Shown: one piece after another, positions 22,401 through 34,568 of the stretch
Layout of the letters: each line of letters begins with the position of its first letter
Position numbering within the stretch: position 1 is the stretch's first letter
Origin: Pleodorina starrii
Taxonomy: Eukaryota; Chlorophyta; Chlorophyceae; Chlamydomonadales; Volvocaceae
Assembly: GCA_030267565.1 (NCBI GenBank)
Contig: BRXU01000027.1
Span: 62,001-126,000, forward strand
Reading direction: 5' to 3'
Length of the DNA: 64,000 nucleotides
Translations under genes and position numbers: made by a program
The notes under the pieces: generated by a model
Told to the model about the DNA's origin: nothing
The model's input: only the letters and a program-made list of their open reading frames with translations
Database searches by the model: none

Positions 22401-25400
22401 CGGGAGGTCTCTTCCTGGACGTCAAGAGCGGCTACTCCAAGGCAGCCCACCTGCGCAGCTTCGCGTCCACTCTGGCGGGCATCGGCGTCAACGTCAAGGC
22501 GAGTGGGGACGGGAGCCGGGATCCGAGTGAGCCGAGTGGAGGCGGTTGGACTCGGTTCGGCCCATGGGACAGTGCTAGAGTGTATGTGGCGGCGGAACCG
22601 AGTGTCGTTTGGGCGGTCGGTTCGTCTCTGGGTGGAGGTGGAGGTGGAGGTGGAGGTGGGGCTTGCTGGCTTGTTTCCAATGAGCATGCGTGAGAGCGTG
22701 CGTGGGAGCATGGGAGCGCGGTGAGGAGCCGGCGCCGCGAAGCAGCCTGAAATGCACCATTTGATCGTCCTGCCTCCCTCCGCCTTACCCGCTGCGGTTT
22801 CGCCTTTCTACGGGTGCCCACGCCTTACCCACCCTGGCCCTGCCCCTGGCCATCCGCTCCACCGCTGCGGTCTGGTCTTTGTCCCGCCCCTGCCCCCGCC
22901 CCTGGCCCCGCCCCTGCCCCCGGCTGTCTGTTCCCTCCGCGGCCCGACTCCGCCACCAACACTCCCACATCCGCCGCCTGTCCAACAGGCCATCTGCAGC
23001 TTCGTGCCCAAGCAGATCGACTTCGGTGACCAGGCACCACAGCCCTCCGCACCGCAGCCCTCTGCACCACAGCCCTCCGCAGCCACGTCCACGCCCATGC
23101 ACGCAATCCCGGCCGCGGCCTCCGCCGCGGCGGCTGTGGAGTCGCCGCCGCCCCCGGCCGCCGGCGCAGCCACCGAGGCGCACCAGCCGCCCGGCGCAGC
23201 TGCAGCGGCAGCTGCAGAGCCGGCTGTGCCTGCGCCGGTGCCGGCGCCGGCGGCGGTGGCTCCTCCGCCGGGCCTGGCGGCTCCGTCGCGGCCGCTGGGT
23301 GCGGGCATGGGCAGCGGCGCCCTGAGCAAGCTGCCGGGGCCGGGCCCTCGAACCTTCGACACGGTACTGTTTTTCCACGGCCTCAACGGACTGCAGCTGG
23401 TGGGTCGGCTCTTGGCTGGGTGGTTGCGGGTTGGCGGGTGGGTGGGTCATAAGGTTGTGCCAAGGGCGGGCGGGTGGGCGGGTGAGGGCTGAGGGGGATC
23501 GGGGGGCCCTTCATGCTGTGTTATGGCTGATCTTTGGAGGCACGGGGTGCCCGCGAGCCGCATGTGCGTCCACCGAGGCGGCCCGAGCGTAACCGAATCG
23601 ACCAAAGCTCGCCTCGGTTACTGCACTGGGTCTCCCTTTCTTTACACACACAAACAAACACGCCGCGCCGGTCGCCGCCTTGTTCAGGCCTGCGAGGCGG
23701 GCCGCATCGCCCCCGGCACGTGTGTGCTGTTCAACGGCGCCTCCATGCTGCTAGAGGACCCGGGGGCGGCCATTGGGCCGCAGTCGCAGCCTCCAAAGGC
23801 GCTGGGGGTGGCGGCCGACGCGACGGGCAAGACGGGCGAGGCGGCGGCAAAGATGGGCGAAGCGGCGATGGCGACGACGACGGCGACGGCGATTTCCGTC
23901 TCGGCGTCGGCGGCAGTGGCAGTGGCAATAGCAGAGTCGACTGAGCAAGACGGCGCCGGCGAAGCGGCGGCGGCGGCCGCCGCCGCCGCCGCCGCCGCCA
24001 TCGTCATCGAAGCGCAGCGGGACGTCCGCGGCGACGGCGACGGCGACGGCGACAGCAATGGGCCGGGGCCGGGGCCGGATGCCGTGGACGTGGCGGCGGC
24101 CGCCGCGGCGGCGGCGGGTGCGGGTGCGGGTGCGGGTGCGGGGGATTCCGTGGCGAGTAGCCCCTCCCAGCAAGGTGGCGGCAAGGTGGCGGTTGAGGGC
24201 TCCCGGCGGGGCTGCAGCGGCCTGCTGGCGGCCACGGACGATCTGCCGGCGCTGGTGGACCGGGAGGCGTGGCTGCGGTACTGCACCCTCGTGAACATAT
24301 TCAAAATATACGGTGGGTGGGTGGCCGGGTGGGTGGGTGGGTGGGTGGGGTTTGAGTACGGCAGGGCGGTGATCCGGGTGATGGGTGACGGGGGGGTTTG
24401 AATGGCGGGCGGCGGTGGCGCCGGTGGCGGTGGTGGCGGTTTTGCGGGATGGGGTTGGTCCAGCGAGGAGGGGGCAGCGCCCGGAGCGATTGCGGAGGGC
24501 AGCGCGGGGAGGGTAAGGAAACCCGCCAGAAGGAGGAGCAGCGCGGTGGTGGGGTCGGGCGGGGCAAGGCAGGGCAGCGCCAGCCCGCAGCCGGCAGCGG
24601 CGTGAAGGGCAGCGGCGTGCCCTTTGCACCCTACGCCCGACCCCGACCCCTACCCCGGCTGGAGCGCAGCTCTCGGGCACCCCCTCGCTCCGCAACCCCC
24701 TCCTTAGTCCTAACACCTCTGGGGGACTGACCATCATGCGGGTGTCTGTGTCAGCCGCTTCCCTTCCTGGAGCCGCTTCCCTGGGTAGGGCACCCCTCAC
24801 GGCGGCCCGGCGGTCCTTCCGGTCCCGGCTGTGACACTGTCCCTCCCGCCCCCCACGCCCACAACCCAGCCCCTCCCGACACCCCACTCCCTCTCCCTCC
24901 CTATACACGCACACACACACGCCCCCGCCCCCGCCAGGCGGCATCTACGTCCAGGAGCCCGACTGCTGCCCCGCCGCTGTGGACGCACTCATCCGGCTAA
25001 CCAACAGCAACCCCGGCATGCTGCCGCTGGGTGGGTGTGCTGCGGGTGTGCTGCGGACGTGGTGGGGGCTGTGGAGGGCAAGCGAGGCGCGGCGACCTGG
25101 CAGGACCTGGCGACCCTACCGCTCGTCGTCGTGCGTGTGTGCGTGTGTGTGTGCCCGTGCTCGTGCACTGCATCGCTCCCTCCTCCTCCTCCGCGGAGTG
25201 CCCGGAACCTGCCGCCGCTCAGCCCGCCCAGCCCAGCCCAGCCCAGCCCAGCCCCCCGTCCCACCCTGCCTTGCCCCGCTCATCCACGCACCTTCAAGTC
25301 TGCGCCGCTCGGGCGCCGGCGCCTCCCCCGCCCCGCCCGGCGCCTCCCCCTTCGCCCCGCCTCTTGTCCCCTCTCGCAGGCTTCGCCTACGGCCACTTGG

Positions 25401-28400
25401 GCAGCAAGGCGGTGGCTGTGGCGGGTCACGTGGGTCGGGGTCTGGCGGCTCAGCAGATCCTGGAGGAGCTCTCCAGCAGGAAGGCCCTGTCGGACAAGGT
25501 AAGGCGGGGCGGGGCGGGGGCGGGGCGGGGCGAGGGGAGGGGCCGGGTACACCTGCCCGCCATCCGCCTCCCTTGTCCCCTTCCTTCCCTTCCCCTTCCC
25601 CCGTGTTCCCCCTGCCGCCAGTTCGTCCGTTGTCGGCTTGCCGCTCCCAGCTGCTGCGTGTAAACCTCCACGGGCATGTGCGCCACACCCGCCTCCGTAC
25701 CTGTCGCCTGGCACCCGCCCCACCCCCGGGAGTAGTTCCGTCCCCGTACTGGCCCCCTTTCGCCCGCTCTTGCTGTCCCGTCCCGTCACTGGCCCCCTAC
25801 GGTACCCCTGCCGACCGTGTGGCCGTCCGTCCGCAGGTGCTCCAGTGGATCACGGAGGGGGTGCACGTGGGCGCCAGTGAGCAGGTGTACCTGTCCTGGG
25901 GGCGCAGACTGCTCACCAGCACAGAGACGATGGTGGGTGGGAGGTGCGGGTTTGGATCACGTCTTTAGAGGGGGTGGGGGGAGGTGTGGGAAGGAAAACG
26001 ATCCGGGTCATTCGAGGGAGGGAGGATGGAATAGAAGGGAAGACCCGCAGCCAAGTACCGTACACGAGGCGGACGTTGGCGGATGGGCCCAGCACCACGC
26101 ACCGAACATACCTTGTAACCTGGCCACCACAGGAGGAGCTGCGACCGGGTTAGTCCGGGGAAGGGGGCTGGGCCGGGCAGGGAGGGAGGGCTGCGCGGGG
26201 TGGGGTCGGGTCGGGAGGCGCGGACCCAGTGTCGTGGTGTCGTTGGCATTGCCGACCAAACGGGTGGGGCCGCCCAAGCGCGGGGGGGAGGGGGCGCCCT
26301 GCCACCGCCTTTCCCGCGAGGGAGGCGGGATGGGCGAGCGGGCCGGGGACTAGGGGGTGGGGGATGGAGGCTATGACCGGTGCAGGGCGAGGTGGGGAGT
26401 CTCCTACCCCCATCCGCCCCCCTCCGTTCGCCAACGTCGTCGTCCCGGTCCCTTTGCCGTGGTCCGTGTCCCTTCCTCCTTTCCTTTCCACCCGTCCCCC
26501 CATTTCTCAGTGGATGCGCGAGCAGGCCCAGCTGCTGCGCCTGCTCGCGGACTACGACTGCGGGGCGGGGGGGCCGCTGGAGCAGGGGCGGGAGCTGCTG
26601 GCGCTGCTGGACGGGCTGGGCGGCTTCAAGTTCGTCTTGGCGCGCTTCCACGGACACTACGAGGTGCGTGCGGGGGGGAAGCGGTGCGCGGTGACGTGGC
26701 GTTTCGTGTGCTGTGCTGTGCTGTGCTGCGCTTTGCTTTGCTGTGCGACCGTCGACCATGCGGAGCGAATACTAGTGCTGGTACTGGCATATGGCTATGG
26801 GACGCCCTGGCTGCCTGCGCGCGTGCGACGAGGGGTAGCAGCAGCGCATTGCCTATTTATTGCCGATGTGTTGCTTAAGTTCCAATTTTCCGTCGCTGCT
26901 GCCACTGCCACTGCCACTGCTGCTGCTGTCACTGCTGCCTCCGCTGCTGCCGTTGCTGCCGTTGCCGCTGCCACTGCGGCTGCCCTTTGTTTCTTAATCA
27001 TTTTAATGAGGCCGCTCGCCTCGTCCCGTCCGCGCAGGCCACCAGCCCCTTGACGTTCCTGGAGGTAAGGCTGGGGCCAGGGGCCAGGCCGCCCGCTGAA
27101 GGGGGGCTCCCCACGGCGGCCGCCCTGCGGCGATACCATGCGACGCAGGGAGGAAAAGCAGGGTGGCCCCCCTCTGAGCCAGCCGTTGCGGGCAGCTGTC
27201 ATGGACTTGTGAGGGGGAGGGGAAAGGGACGTGCTGCCGCTGCGGCTCAAGGGCATATGAGATACCCGTATCAGGGTGGCCGGGCTGGGCTGTTGGGGAG
27301 GCGCGAGGGAGGCTCCCAGGATGGGGATGTGGGCAGCTGGCGGTCACCCAGCTGGCGTGCTGCCGCTCCCTTCCGCTCCTCCTTCCGCGCCCGGCCCCTG
27401 CACATGTCCCCGTCGCCCCGCCACGCTCCTGCCGCGCTGCCGCCGCGCGCCCACACCTGTGCTGAAGTCATGCGTGGCAAACACCGGGCACCATCAGCCG
27501 CATGTGTGGAGGCACGTGGCAGTTCAGTTCAGGGGCCAAGCACGCCGCCACTCCGCGGCGACGAAGGCGGACGCCTGTGTTGCGACTTTCGAGCGGGCAG
27601 CCAGCTCCGGAACCGCTGAGCCGCCGAGTCCGCCAACAGAATCCAACCCACCCACCCGCCGAAACCGCCTGCCACACCAAAACCCATTTATTGTAACCTA
27701 ACCCTACTCGGGTAGTTTACCCCTCCCTCTCTCCTGCCCTCCCGCCCTCGCTTCCTCCCTCCTGGGAATGCCGTACGGGTTTGACGACCCTCGCCCCAAA
27801 AAAGGTTGGTTTCAACTTCAACCACACCAAGGCGCTGCTGCGGCTGCTGCGCAACCGCGGCGCGCTGGCGGCCATGAGCCCCGGCGAGAAGGTGGAGACG
27901 GCGGTGTGGCTGGCGTCCGACCCCTCGCTGCGGCTGTGGGTGCAGCGCTTCTGGCTGCGTGCGGGGCGGCACAAGCACGTCAAGGAGGCGCTGGTGTGCC
28001 TCGTGGAGAGCTGCACGCAGCGGGAGTTCGAGCAGGTGTGTTGGAAGGTTGTTTCTGCGGAGAGGGCGCAGCAGATTGCGCTGCCGGGTTGCGGAAGGAG
28101 GCCTGAGCGGGTCGGGCTGCGGCGGCGCAAGGTACCCACCAGGATGACTGGTTGACTCGGAGCTCCTCGACACTGTTGCGTGCGGTCGGCCGCGCTGCCC
28201 GCTACCGCCTCCACCACACTCTTGTGTGCGCTGCGTCCACCAACGTATCCCACACGCCGCCCGCCGCGCTGCATTTTCCTCGCCCCCTCCCCCACCCCCG
28301 CCCCCATCCTGGCCCGACCTGGCCTGCCCCTTCTCGTTCGCCCGCTTGTGCTTTGCTCGCAGATCTGCGCCGCGCTGGGCGGCTTCGCCGCCTTCCGCCG

Positions 28401-29882
28401 CGCCATCCAGGGCGTCACCTGCGTCTTCGGCTGGATCTACCTTCGCAGGGTGCGCCTCGCGCAGCGCCACTGGGCCACCGGCGGCGACGGCGCCGACGGC
28501 GACGGCGACGGCGATGGCGAGTGCGGCGGCGGGGGCCGTCCAGATGGCTCCCTCATCTCCGACGGCGTCTGCTCCTACGGCTTCATGCGCTACGCCCAGC
28601 GCCTGCCCGGCGGCGACGTGGCGCCGGGGCAGGGTCTGGAGGAGGCGCTGGCGGAAGCCGCCGGCAAGGGAGAGGGCGACGGCATTGGCGTGGGCATGTG
28701 CGAGGAGGCTGAGGCAGAGGTGGAGGCGGAGGCTGAGGTGCTGGGGCTGCCGCCGGCGACTGCTGCCCGGTGGTACCAGCGGTTGTTCCGCCGGCACCCC
28801 TACCGCTACCTGCCTAGCGCGTGGCTGGGGCCGGACGGGGTGATGGTGACGCTGGACCCGCGGCACACGCGCAACAAGGCCTGGCTGCTGCAGCTGTGGT
28901 GGGTAGCCAGGGGGGCGACTGGGGCGGCTGGGGCTTGTGTATGCATGTTTGTGCGTGTGTGTTTGTGTGTTTGTGTGTGTGTGTGTGTGTGGCTCCTTCC
29001 CCCTCCTCCCCGCTCCACCCTCCTCCCCGCTCCCCCGGTTGCAGGCGTCTGGCCCGCAAGCTCCTGAGCTGCGCCTTCACCTGGTCCTGCCACACCTGGC
29101 TGTGCTGCTTCACCTGCTGCTGCTCCTTCATCTGCGTCTGCCCCGTCCTCTGGCAGCCCTACTGCCGGACCAGGCTGCTGCCGCTCGTGCTGTCCGTGTG
29201 CGTAGGTAAGAGCCGGGTCTAGCGGGGAGAAGGTTTGTGCGTGTTGTGGGTATCGACCTTGCGCGCGGTACTCTGGCGGCGGCGATGTGCTGCATGCGGG
29301 TCCGGTCCGTGTGTGTGGCAGCTGCAGCTCAACGAGGGGCAGCGGCCACCGCACCGTGCGTGTGTGTGTGCGTGCGTGCGTGTGCGCGTGTGAATGTGTG
29401 TGTCCGCCGACTCGCCGACTCGGCGGGGGACGCATCCGGTCCCCCCCCCCCGGGACACCAGGGGCGGCCTCGCGCACAGTTACCAGCCTGCTGCATCGGA
29501 CCACCGTGCCCCCAAGCACACCCTACATCCTACAACCCGATCGGCCTCCCTGTCCCTACGCCTGTCCCTGTCCCTCCTGTCGCTGTCTCTGTCTGTCCGC
29601 ATTTCGGCCGCAGTGGGCTTCTGGTGGTTCCTGCTGGTTGTTGGCATCATCGCAGCCGTGCAGCTCCTTCAGGCGGCGGCGGCGGCGGCGGCGGCGCAGG
29701 AGGCTGCGCAATTGTCGATGATGGCGTCGCAAGATTATTCATCTCTGCCGCTCTTCCCGCCCTCACCGTCCATCTTCCCGCCGTTCCCGCCCTTCCCGCC
29801 GGGCTACAACGCAAGCTTCTTCTCATCGCTCTTATCGCCTTCGCTGTTTGCGCCGCCCCTGCCGCCGCCAGGCGACGAGTGA
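16432..29882 (+). CDS. Giant unrecognised protein with C2-like modules and C-terminal membrane segments
   Basis: Exons read in phase: 16432-16677, 16975 to about 17230, then an unresolved stretch to about 17990, then 18034-18222, 18565-18692, 19075-19334, 19488-21745, 22334-22498, 22989-23399, 23688-24312, 24938-25030, 25380-25498, 25837-25932, 26511-26663, 27038-27064, 27805-28035, 28363-28898, 29045-29205 and 29614-29882. The protein is roughly 2,100-2,200 aa. The N-terminus (VVSVIQVRTKVIKGLP..., then AKLFYRVREHALYATLDL) and the segment RSLLVLEVYNTFVSRSPVAR resemble C2 beta-sandwich strands. The long exon carries low-complexity runs, nine Gln at 21364-21390 and about 16 Glu at 21488-21535. 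The middle is well conserved in appearance but unrecognised. The C-terminus has a Cys-rich hydrophobic segment (WLCCFTCCCSF) and a helix (GFWWFLLVVGIIAAVQLL). A membrane-tethered C2 protein is inferred. Confidence 0.62.
21774..21871 (+). repeat. Short 19-bp direct repeat in an intron
   Basis: About five near-perfect copies of GGCGCCATTGGGGCTCGCT (A or G at the sixth base) lie just inside the intron after the exon ending at 21745. The unit length equals that of the 11552-13417 array, but the sequence is unrelated. Confidence 0.85.
26703..26750 (+). repeat. TGCTG pentamer microsatellite in an intron
   Basis: Tandem TGTGC/TGCTG-type pentamers, degrading to TTTGC copies, lie in the intron following the exon that ends at 26663. 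A similar CTGTG array is at 42716-42747 in another gene. Confidence 0.7.
28938..28991 (+). repeat. GT dinucleotide repeat in an intron
   Basis: An imperfect (GT)n tract lies downstream of the donor at 28899. It belongs to the intron before the Cys-rich membrane exon. Confidence 0.8.
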
Positions 29883-29921
29883 GCCCCTTATTATTGCATA
29901 GCGGGCATTGAGGCAGCGGTG

Positions 29922-29926
29922 TGTAA
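29922..29926 (+). other. TGTAA poly(A) signal of the 16432-29882 gene
   Basis: TGTAA lies 40 bases after the stop codon at 29880-29882, a short 3' UTR. It fixes the end of the giant gene. Confidence 0.65.
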
Positions 29927-30418
29927 AGGCATATGCAGGGGGGGACGCTTGCGTCCGAGTCGACTGAGTGCGTGCTTGATGCCGTACGTGCGTGCGTGCA
30001 TCAGTGTTTAGTGACGATCAGTTGTACATGACCTGAAGGGTATAATGACGTGACTGCATGTGTGTTTGCTATGTAGATCGCTGTTACTATTAATAGGTGT
30101 CTTGGTACCATGTTCTATTGGAGCAACGTTGCTCCGAATCCATACTGAGCGTGCATCAAGAGGTTTTTCCTCCTGTCTCGCCAACATTTATTTAGCGGAA
30201 TCTAGACATTAATTAGTTAGGCGCCGTTAATACATCTTTACCTTACGGTTTCGCGATTTGGCTGGTCGGGGCTCAGAGCCAAGTGAATTGCAGAGATGCA
30301 AACTTCTATTGGCAATATGTTCCGGTCGAAATTGGCGGGTGAGGGGAAATGTTGCTTGCGAGGTTGCGGCTGACATAGTAGACAATCAACTCATCGCCGT
30401 GAATTATTTCATGTGCGA
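29927..30418. promoter_or_regulatory. Intergenic region upstream of SufD
   Basis: AT-richer sequence between the poly(A) signal of the preceding gene and the SufD start codon, so it probably holds the SufD promoter and 5' UTR. No specific element was recognised. Confidence 0.4.
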
Positions 30419-33400
30419 ATGCGTGTAGGCCATCGCAGCAGCGCGTATCCTGTGTCTAGGCCAGCATGCAAGCCTTGCAAGAGCGCTGCCGTAGCGTCTG
30501 CTGTTCAAGTGGCCCCGGAGGATAAATGGCTGGCGCGGACTGTGAAGGACGTTCCGACGCCTCCTGGGTAAATTCTTGCCCAATTGAGTAAGCAAAATTT
30601 GGATTGGTCGCGTAATTAACGGCCACTTTGGGATCTGCGCAGCCTGGTCGCCCTGCGCGAGGCGTCGAACGGTGCCCTCGCGACGCTGCGCATGCCAAGC
30701 ACCCGTAATGAGGACTATCGGTTCACAGATATCACTCCTCTGCTAAAGGCAAATGTACAGGTGAGAACCGCAGACGGAAGGAGCTACTCACCCCGCGGTC
30801 GCCGTGGCCCAGTGCCTTATCCCAAGTGCTCTGTTGTCTGCACGCGTCAGCTCCCATCAGCGCCACAAACAGAATCACTCGGGGCGCCGACCCCGCGGCG
30901 GGTAATGGGTTGGGTGGCCCTGGCCCTTCACGGCGAGGGTGAAGTCCGCACAGAGGCTCCGCTCCGCTTGCTTGCCTTGCAGTGAAGAACGGCCCCCGTC
31001 GCGAACCGCGTAAAGCTACTCCCCTGCTGCCGCTCCGGTCGGTCGGCAACAGGCCGTTACCGTAGCTCGCTACCCGCCCGCCAAAGGCGCATCATGCAAA
31101 GTACCTGGCGCCACGCCCTGTGCCGTCGACTTGCTTTTCCTTGCCGTCCCGCCCCGCCCCGTCCCTACCGGACGTCGCACCCGCAACCCCCACCGCCACC
31201 ACCGCCCGTTCCCTTTCTACACGTGCCTTTTCTCGCGTCCCAGCCCGCGGCCGCAGGCGCATCCGTGCCCTCCGACCTGCTCGCGGCGACCGACCTGCCC
31301 GACGCCGCCGTGGTGGCTGTGGTGGTGGATGGGGTGCTGCGTCCGGAGCTGAGTCGGGGGCTGACGGAGGGGCTGCCCAAGGGCGTGTACGTGGGGCCGC
31401 TGGAGGGCGCACCGGCGGCCGCGGTGGAGAAGCTGGTGCGTGGTCCGGCCCCGTGTGTGGTCTTTCGCGTGTGTCTGGGGTGGGACAAGGCCAGGGGCAT
31501 ACGTCGGAGGGCTACGGTATGGGGATGGAAAGCGCCCGGGGATGTGGGCGTTTCTGCGCCGGCAGACACTGCGGGGAGGGCCGACGGGGCGAAGGGCGCC
31601 GCCATCGGCCGGAGTGGTGCGGACTGCGGAGGGGCGGGGGTGCTGGGTGGTCTGTGGCTGGCGCCGCTTTCGGCGGTGGGAAGCTTCGGACGGGGCGCTG
31701 TTCGGCGTCGCTCTGAGAACCGGTTGGGGCGGGGGGCCCGGTGGGAGGGTCAGCTGCCCCGGATGGGCGGGTGAGGTGTCGTTCCCAGACTTGCATCGGC
31801 GGGGTTGCGGGGAGGTCGGCCGTGTTTTGGGGTTTCTGTGCCTCGGGGTGGGAGCACATGGGCCCATGAGGACTGCCGCGCTTTGGGGGCTTTTGGGGGG
31901 TCGCCCTCCATTGGGTCGGTACGGAGGGGAGGGGAGGGCGCCAACGCGTCCGTTTCTGCCAATGCCAGGCCCGTTGCTGTGGCTGGGGTGGGGTGGGCTG
32001 TGGCTGGTAGGTCCGGGACCCGACCCGCACACACGTACGCGTGCATATTCCGCCATGTGCCCATCCCTCCCCGCTCCCCCGCAGGGCTCTCTGTCCAACT
32101 CCCGCGGTGGTCCCTTCTCGGTGCTCAACGGCTCCCTCACCCCCGGGGTGCTGGTGGTGGCGCTGCCACAGGGGAGCTACCTGCCGGGGCCCGTGTACGT
32201 GCTGCATGTGGCTTCGGGTGAGGAGGGGAGGACGGGAGAGAGGGAGGGCAGGGCAGGGCGGGTGAGGAGCAGGCAGGTACCGGGGAGAAGGGAAGGCAGG
32301 CAGGTCTATAAGGGAAGACTTCCCCACCGCTCCCCACATCTACACCCACCCCCACACCCACCCTCACACCCCCACACCCCACACGTGCAGCTCCATCTTC
32401 GGCCGGCGGCGACGGTGTGGACGCGGCCTCCGCCTCCGCCAACGCGCCCCGCCTGCTGGTGCACGCGGGCGCCGGGGCGTCGGTGGAGGTGGTGGAGGAG
32501 TACGTGGGTCTGTCCTCTCCCTCCTCCTCTCCCTCGGAGGCCGCTGCCCCCTCGGAGGCGCAGGGCGGCCGCTACCTGACTGCCAGCGTGTCGGAGATGT
32601 TTTTGGAGGCGGATGCGGAGGTCAAGCACTCGTATGTGCAGGTGCGAGGAGGGAAGGGGGAGGAGGGAGGGAGGGGAGGGAGGGAAGGGAGGGGCAACCG
32701 GGAGGGAAACGCTCTGGGGGGCCGGTCCCGTCTGCCGATGCCGGAATGGAAGGGGCGCGGCGTGTTCGTGTTTGCGTTTTGGTGCGCCTCTCCTCTCCTC
32801 TCCTCCGTCTGTGTCACCAAACTAACCACCGGCTTGGTTGCCGCACCTCCCTCTCCTCGCCTTTGCGTGTCACCCTTGCTTACCTGCCCCTTTCCCGCCC
32901 CTTCCCCTTCCCCTGTCCGTCTTTTTTCTTTTCCCCTTCCATCCCCCCCTCCCCCCGCCCGGTGTAGCGCGAGGCGGGTGGCAGCTTCCACTTCAAGGGC
33001 ACGTTGGTGCACCAGGAGGAGCGCTCTCGCTACTCGGTGACTGAGGCCAGTGTGGGGGCAGGCATCGCGCGACACGACCTGGTCATCCAGCAGGCAAGTG
33101 GGGGGCGAAGGGTGAAGGGGGTGGGCAGCCGAGGCGGAGGCGGAGGAGGGGACGGCGATGGTGGCCCCGCGTACCTCCTCAATTCTTTTACCACGTCTCA
33201 ACCCTCCTCGTCTCGCCCGGCCTTGCCCCAACGAACTCCCAAGCCAACGAGTCCCACCCATCAACCCGCCCCCCGGCTCCCTCCCTCCCTCCCTCCCTCC
33301 CTCCCTCTCACGCACAGGCCGGCCCCGAGACCCACACCGAGATGGGCCACTTCCTGCTGTGTGGCCCCAACCAGCTGCACGACCTGCACTCGCGACTGAC

Positions 33401-34568
33401 TCTGGACCACCCCAACGGCACCGCCAACCAGCTGCACAAGTGCATTGTCAGCCACGCCAGCGGCCGGGGAGTGTTTGACGGCAACGTCAAGGTTGGCAGG
33501 AGGCGGCTGGGCGTGCGGGCTCGCGGTGTGGGTGGGTGGGTGGGCCTTGGGGCCCTCCGGCTTATCTCTCGTTGGGCCCCTCCTCGGCCTCGCGGAGGCG
33601 GCGCTGATGCCACCTTCCCACCAGCACGGGCCGCGGCTCTGCGGGTTTTGTGGAGCGGCTGACGAACAACGAGCCCGGAGATGGATGAATAGGGAGGGGG
33701 GAGGCTTCCGGGGGGAGGCGCCTGCCGCGCCTGTAGGGCGTCGCGACGCGTGCGGGCGCGGGCAAGCTGGCAGGACGATGGGCCCCCGCCGTTGGCCCCA
33801 TCCTCCCTCCCCCTTCCGCCTCCTCGCATCTCATCGCGCATCTCATCTCGTCCCATCTCATCTCATCTCGTCCCATCGCCTCCCATCTCGTCCCCGCCTC
33901 TCCCCGCCCGACGCAGGTGAACCGCGGCGCCCAGAAGACGGACGCCGGGCAGCTGAGTCGCAACCTGCTGCTGGTGCCCCTGGCCACCGTCAATGTGAAG
34001 CCCAACTTGCAGATCATTGCGGACGACGTCAAGTGCACGCACGGATGCGCCGTGTCGGACCTGCGGGACGAGGAGCTCTTTTACTTCCGGTGAGCATGAG
34101 CCTGAGCCTGCCTGCGCGGTGTGCGGTGTGCTGCATGGCATGTCTGTGTGTGGGACTTGTTTTTGCGAAGGCCGTGCCGCGCCGCGTGGCAGCGTCCCGC
34201 CGTGTACAGCTCTCAATACGATGGACCGGAGGGCGCTCCAGGCCAATTCTCGAAAACCCCCTGCCATCCCCCCGTGTGGCCCCGCCTCGCCCCGGGGCCC
34301 CTCCCCGCCCTGCTCCTCATTCCCCGCCCCGCTCCCTCCGCGATCCCCTTCCCTCCCACCCACCGTCCCTCCACCCTCCACCCTCCACCCCCCGCTGCGC
34401 AGCGCCCGCGGCATCAGTGCGGAGGCTGCCCGGCAGGCGCTGGTGTTCTCCTTCGGGTCGGAGGTGATTCAGCGGATGGGCCGCCCCGCGCTGGCCAAGC
34501 GGGTGCAGCAGGACGTGTCCCGGACGCTGCGCAGCGTGGAGCAGTTTGCGGGGAGCGCCTCGGCGTGA
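30419..34568 (+). CDS. SUFD: Chloroplast Fe-S cluster scaffold subunit SufD
   Basis: SufD joins SufB and SufC in the plastid SUFBCD scaffold that assembles Fe-S clusters. Ten exons chain in phase: 30419-30567, 30643-30760, 31244-31435, 32085-32217, 32391-32641, 32968-33093, 33318-33491, 33917-34089 and 34403-34568 (nine confirmed; none further needed), giving 493 residues. The start MRVGHRSSAYPVSRPACKPC is Arg/Ser-rich, like a plastid transit peptide. The diagnostic PSTRNEDYRFTD box lies near residue 74. The beta-helix core follows (FSVLNGSLTPG, MGHFLLCGPNQLHDLHSRLT, then FDGNVKVNRGAQKTDAGQLSRNL). The SufB/D C-terminal signature VKCTHGCAVSDLRDEELFYFR and the helical tail ISAEAARQALVFSFGSEVI complete it. 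The intron after 33093 has a GC donor (CAG|GCAAGT). Exons, length and motifs all fit the family. Confidence 0.96.
33838..33900 (+). repeat. ATCTC-type pentamer repeat in SufD intron
   Basis: Tandem CATCTC/CGTCC-type units lie in the intron before the exon at 33917. The tract is pyrimidine-rich and may serve as part of the acceptor context. Confidence 0.6.
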
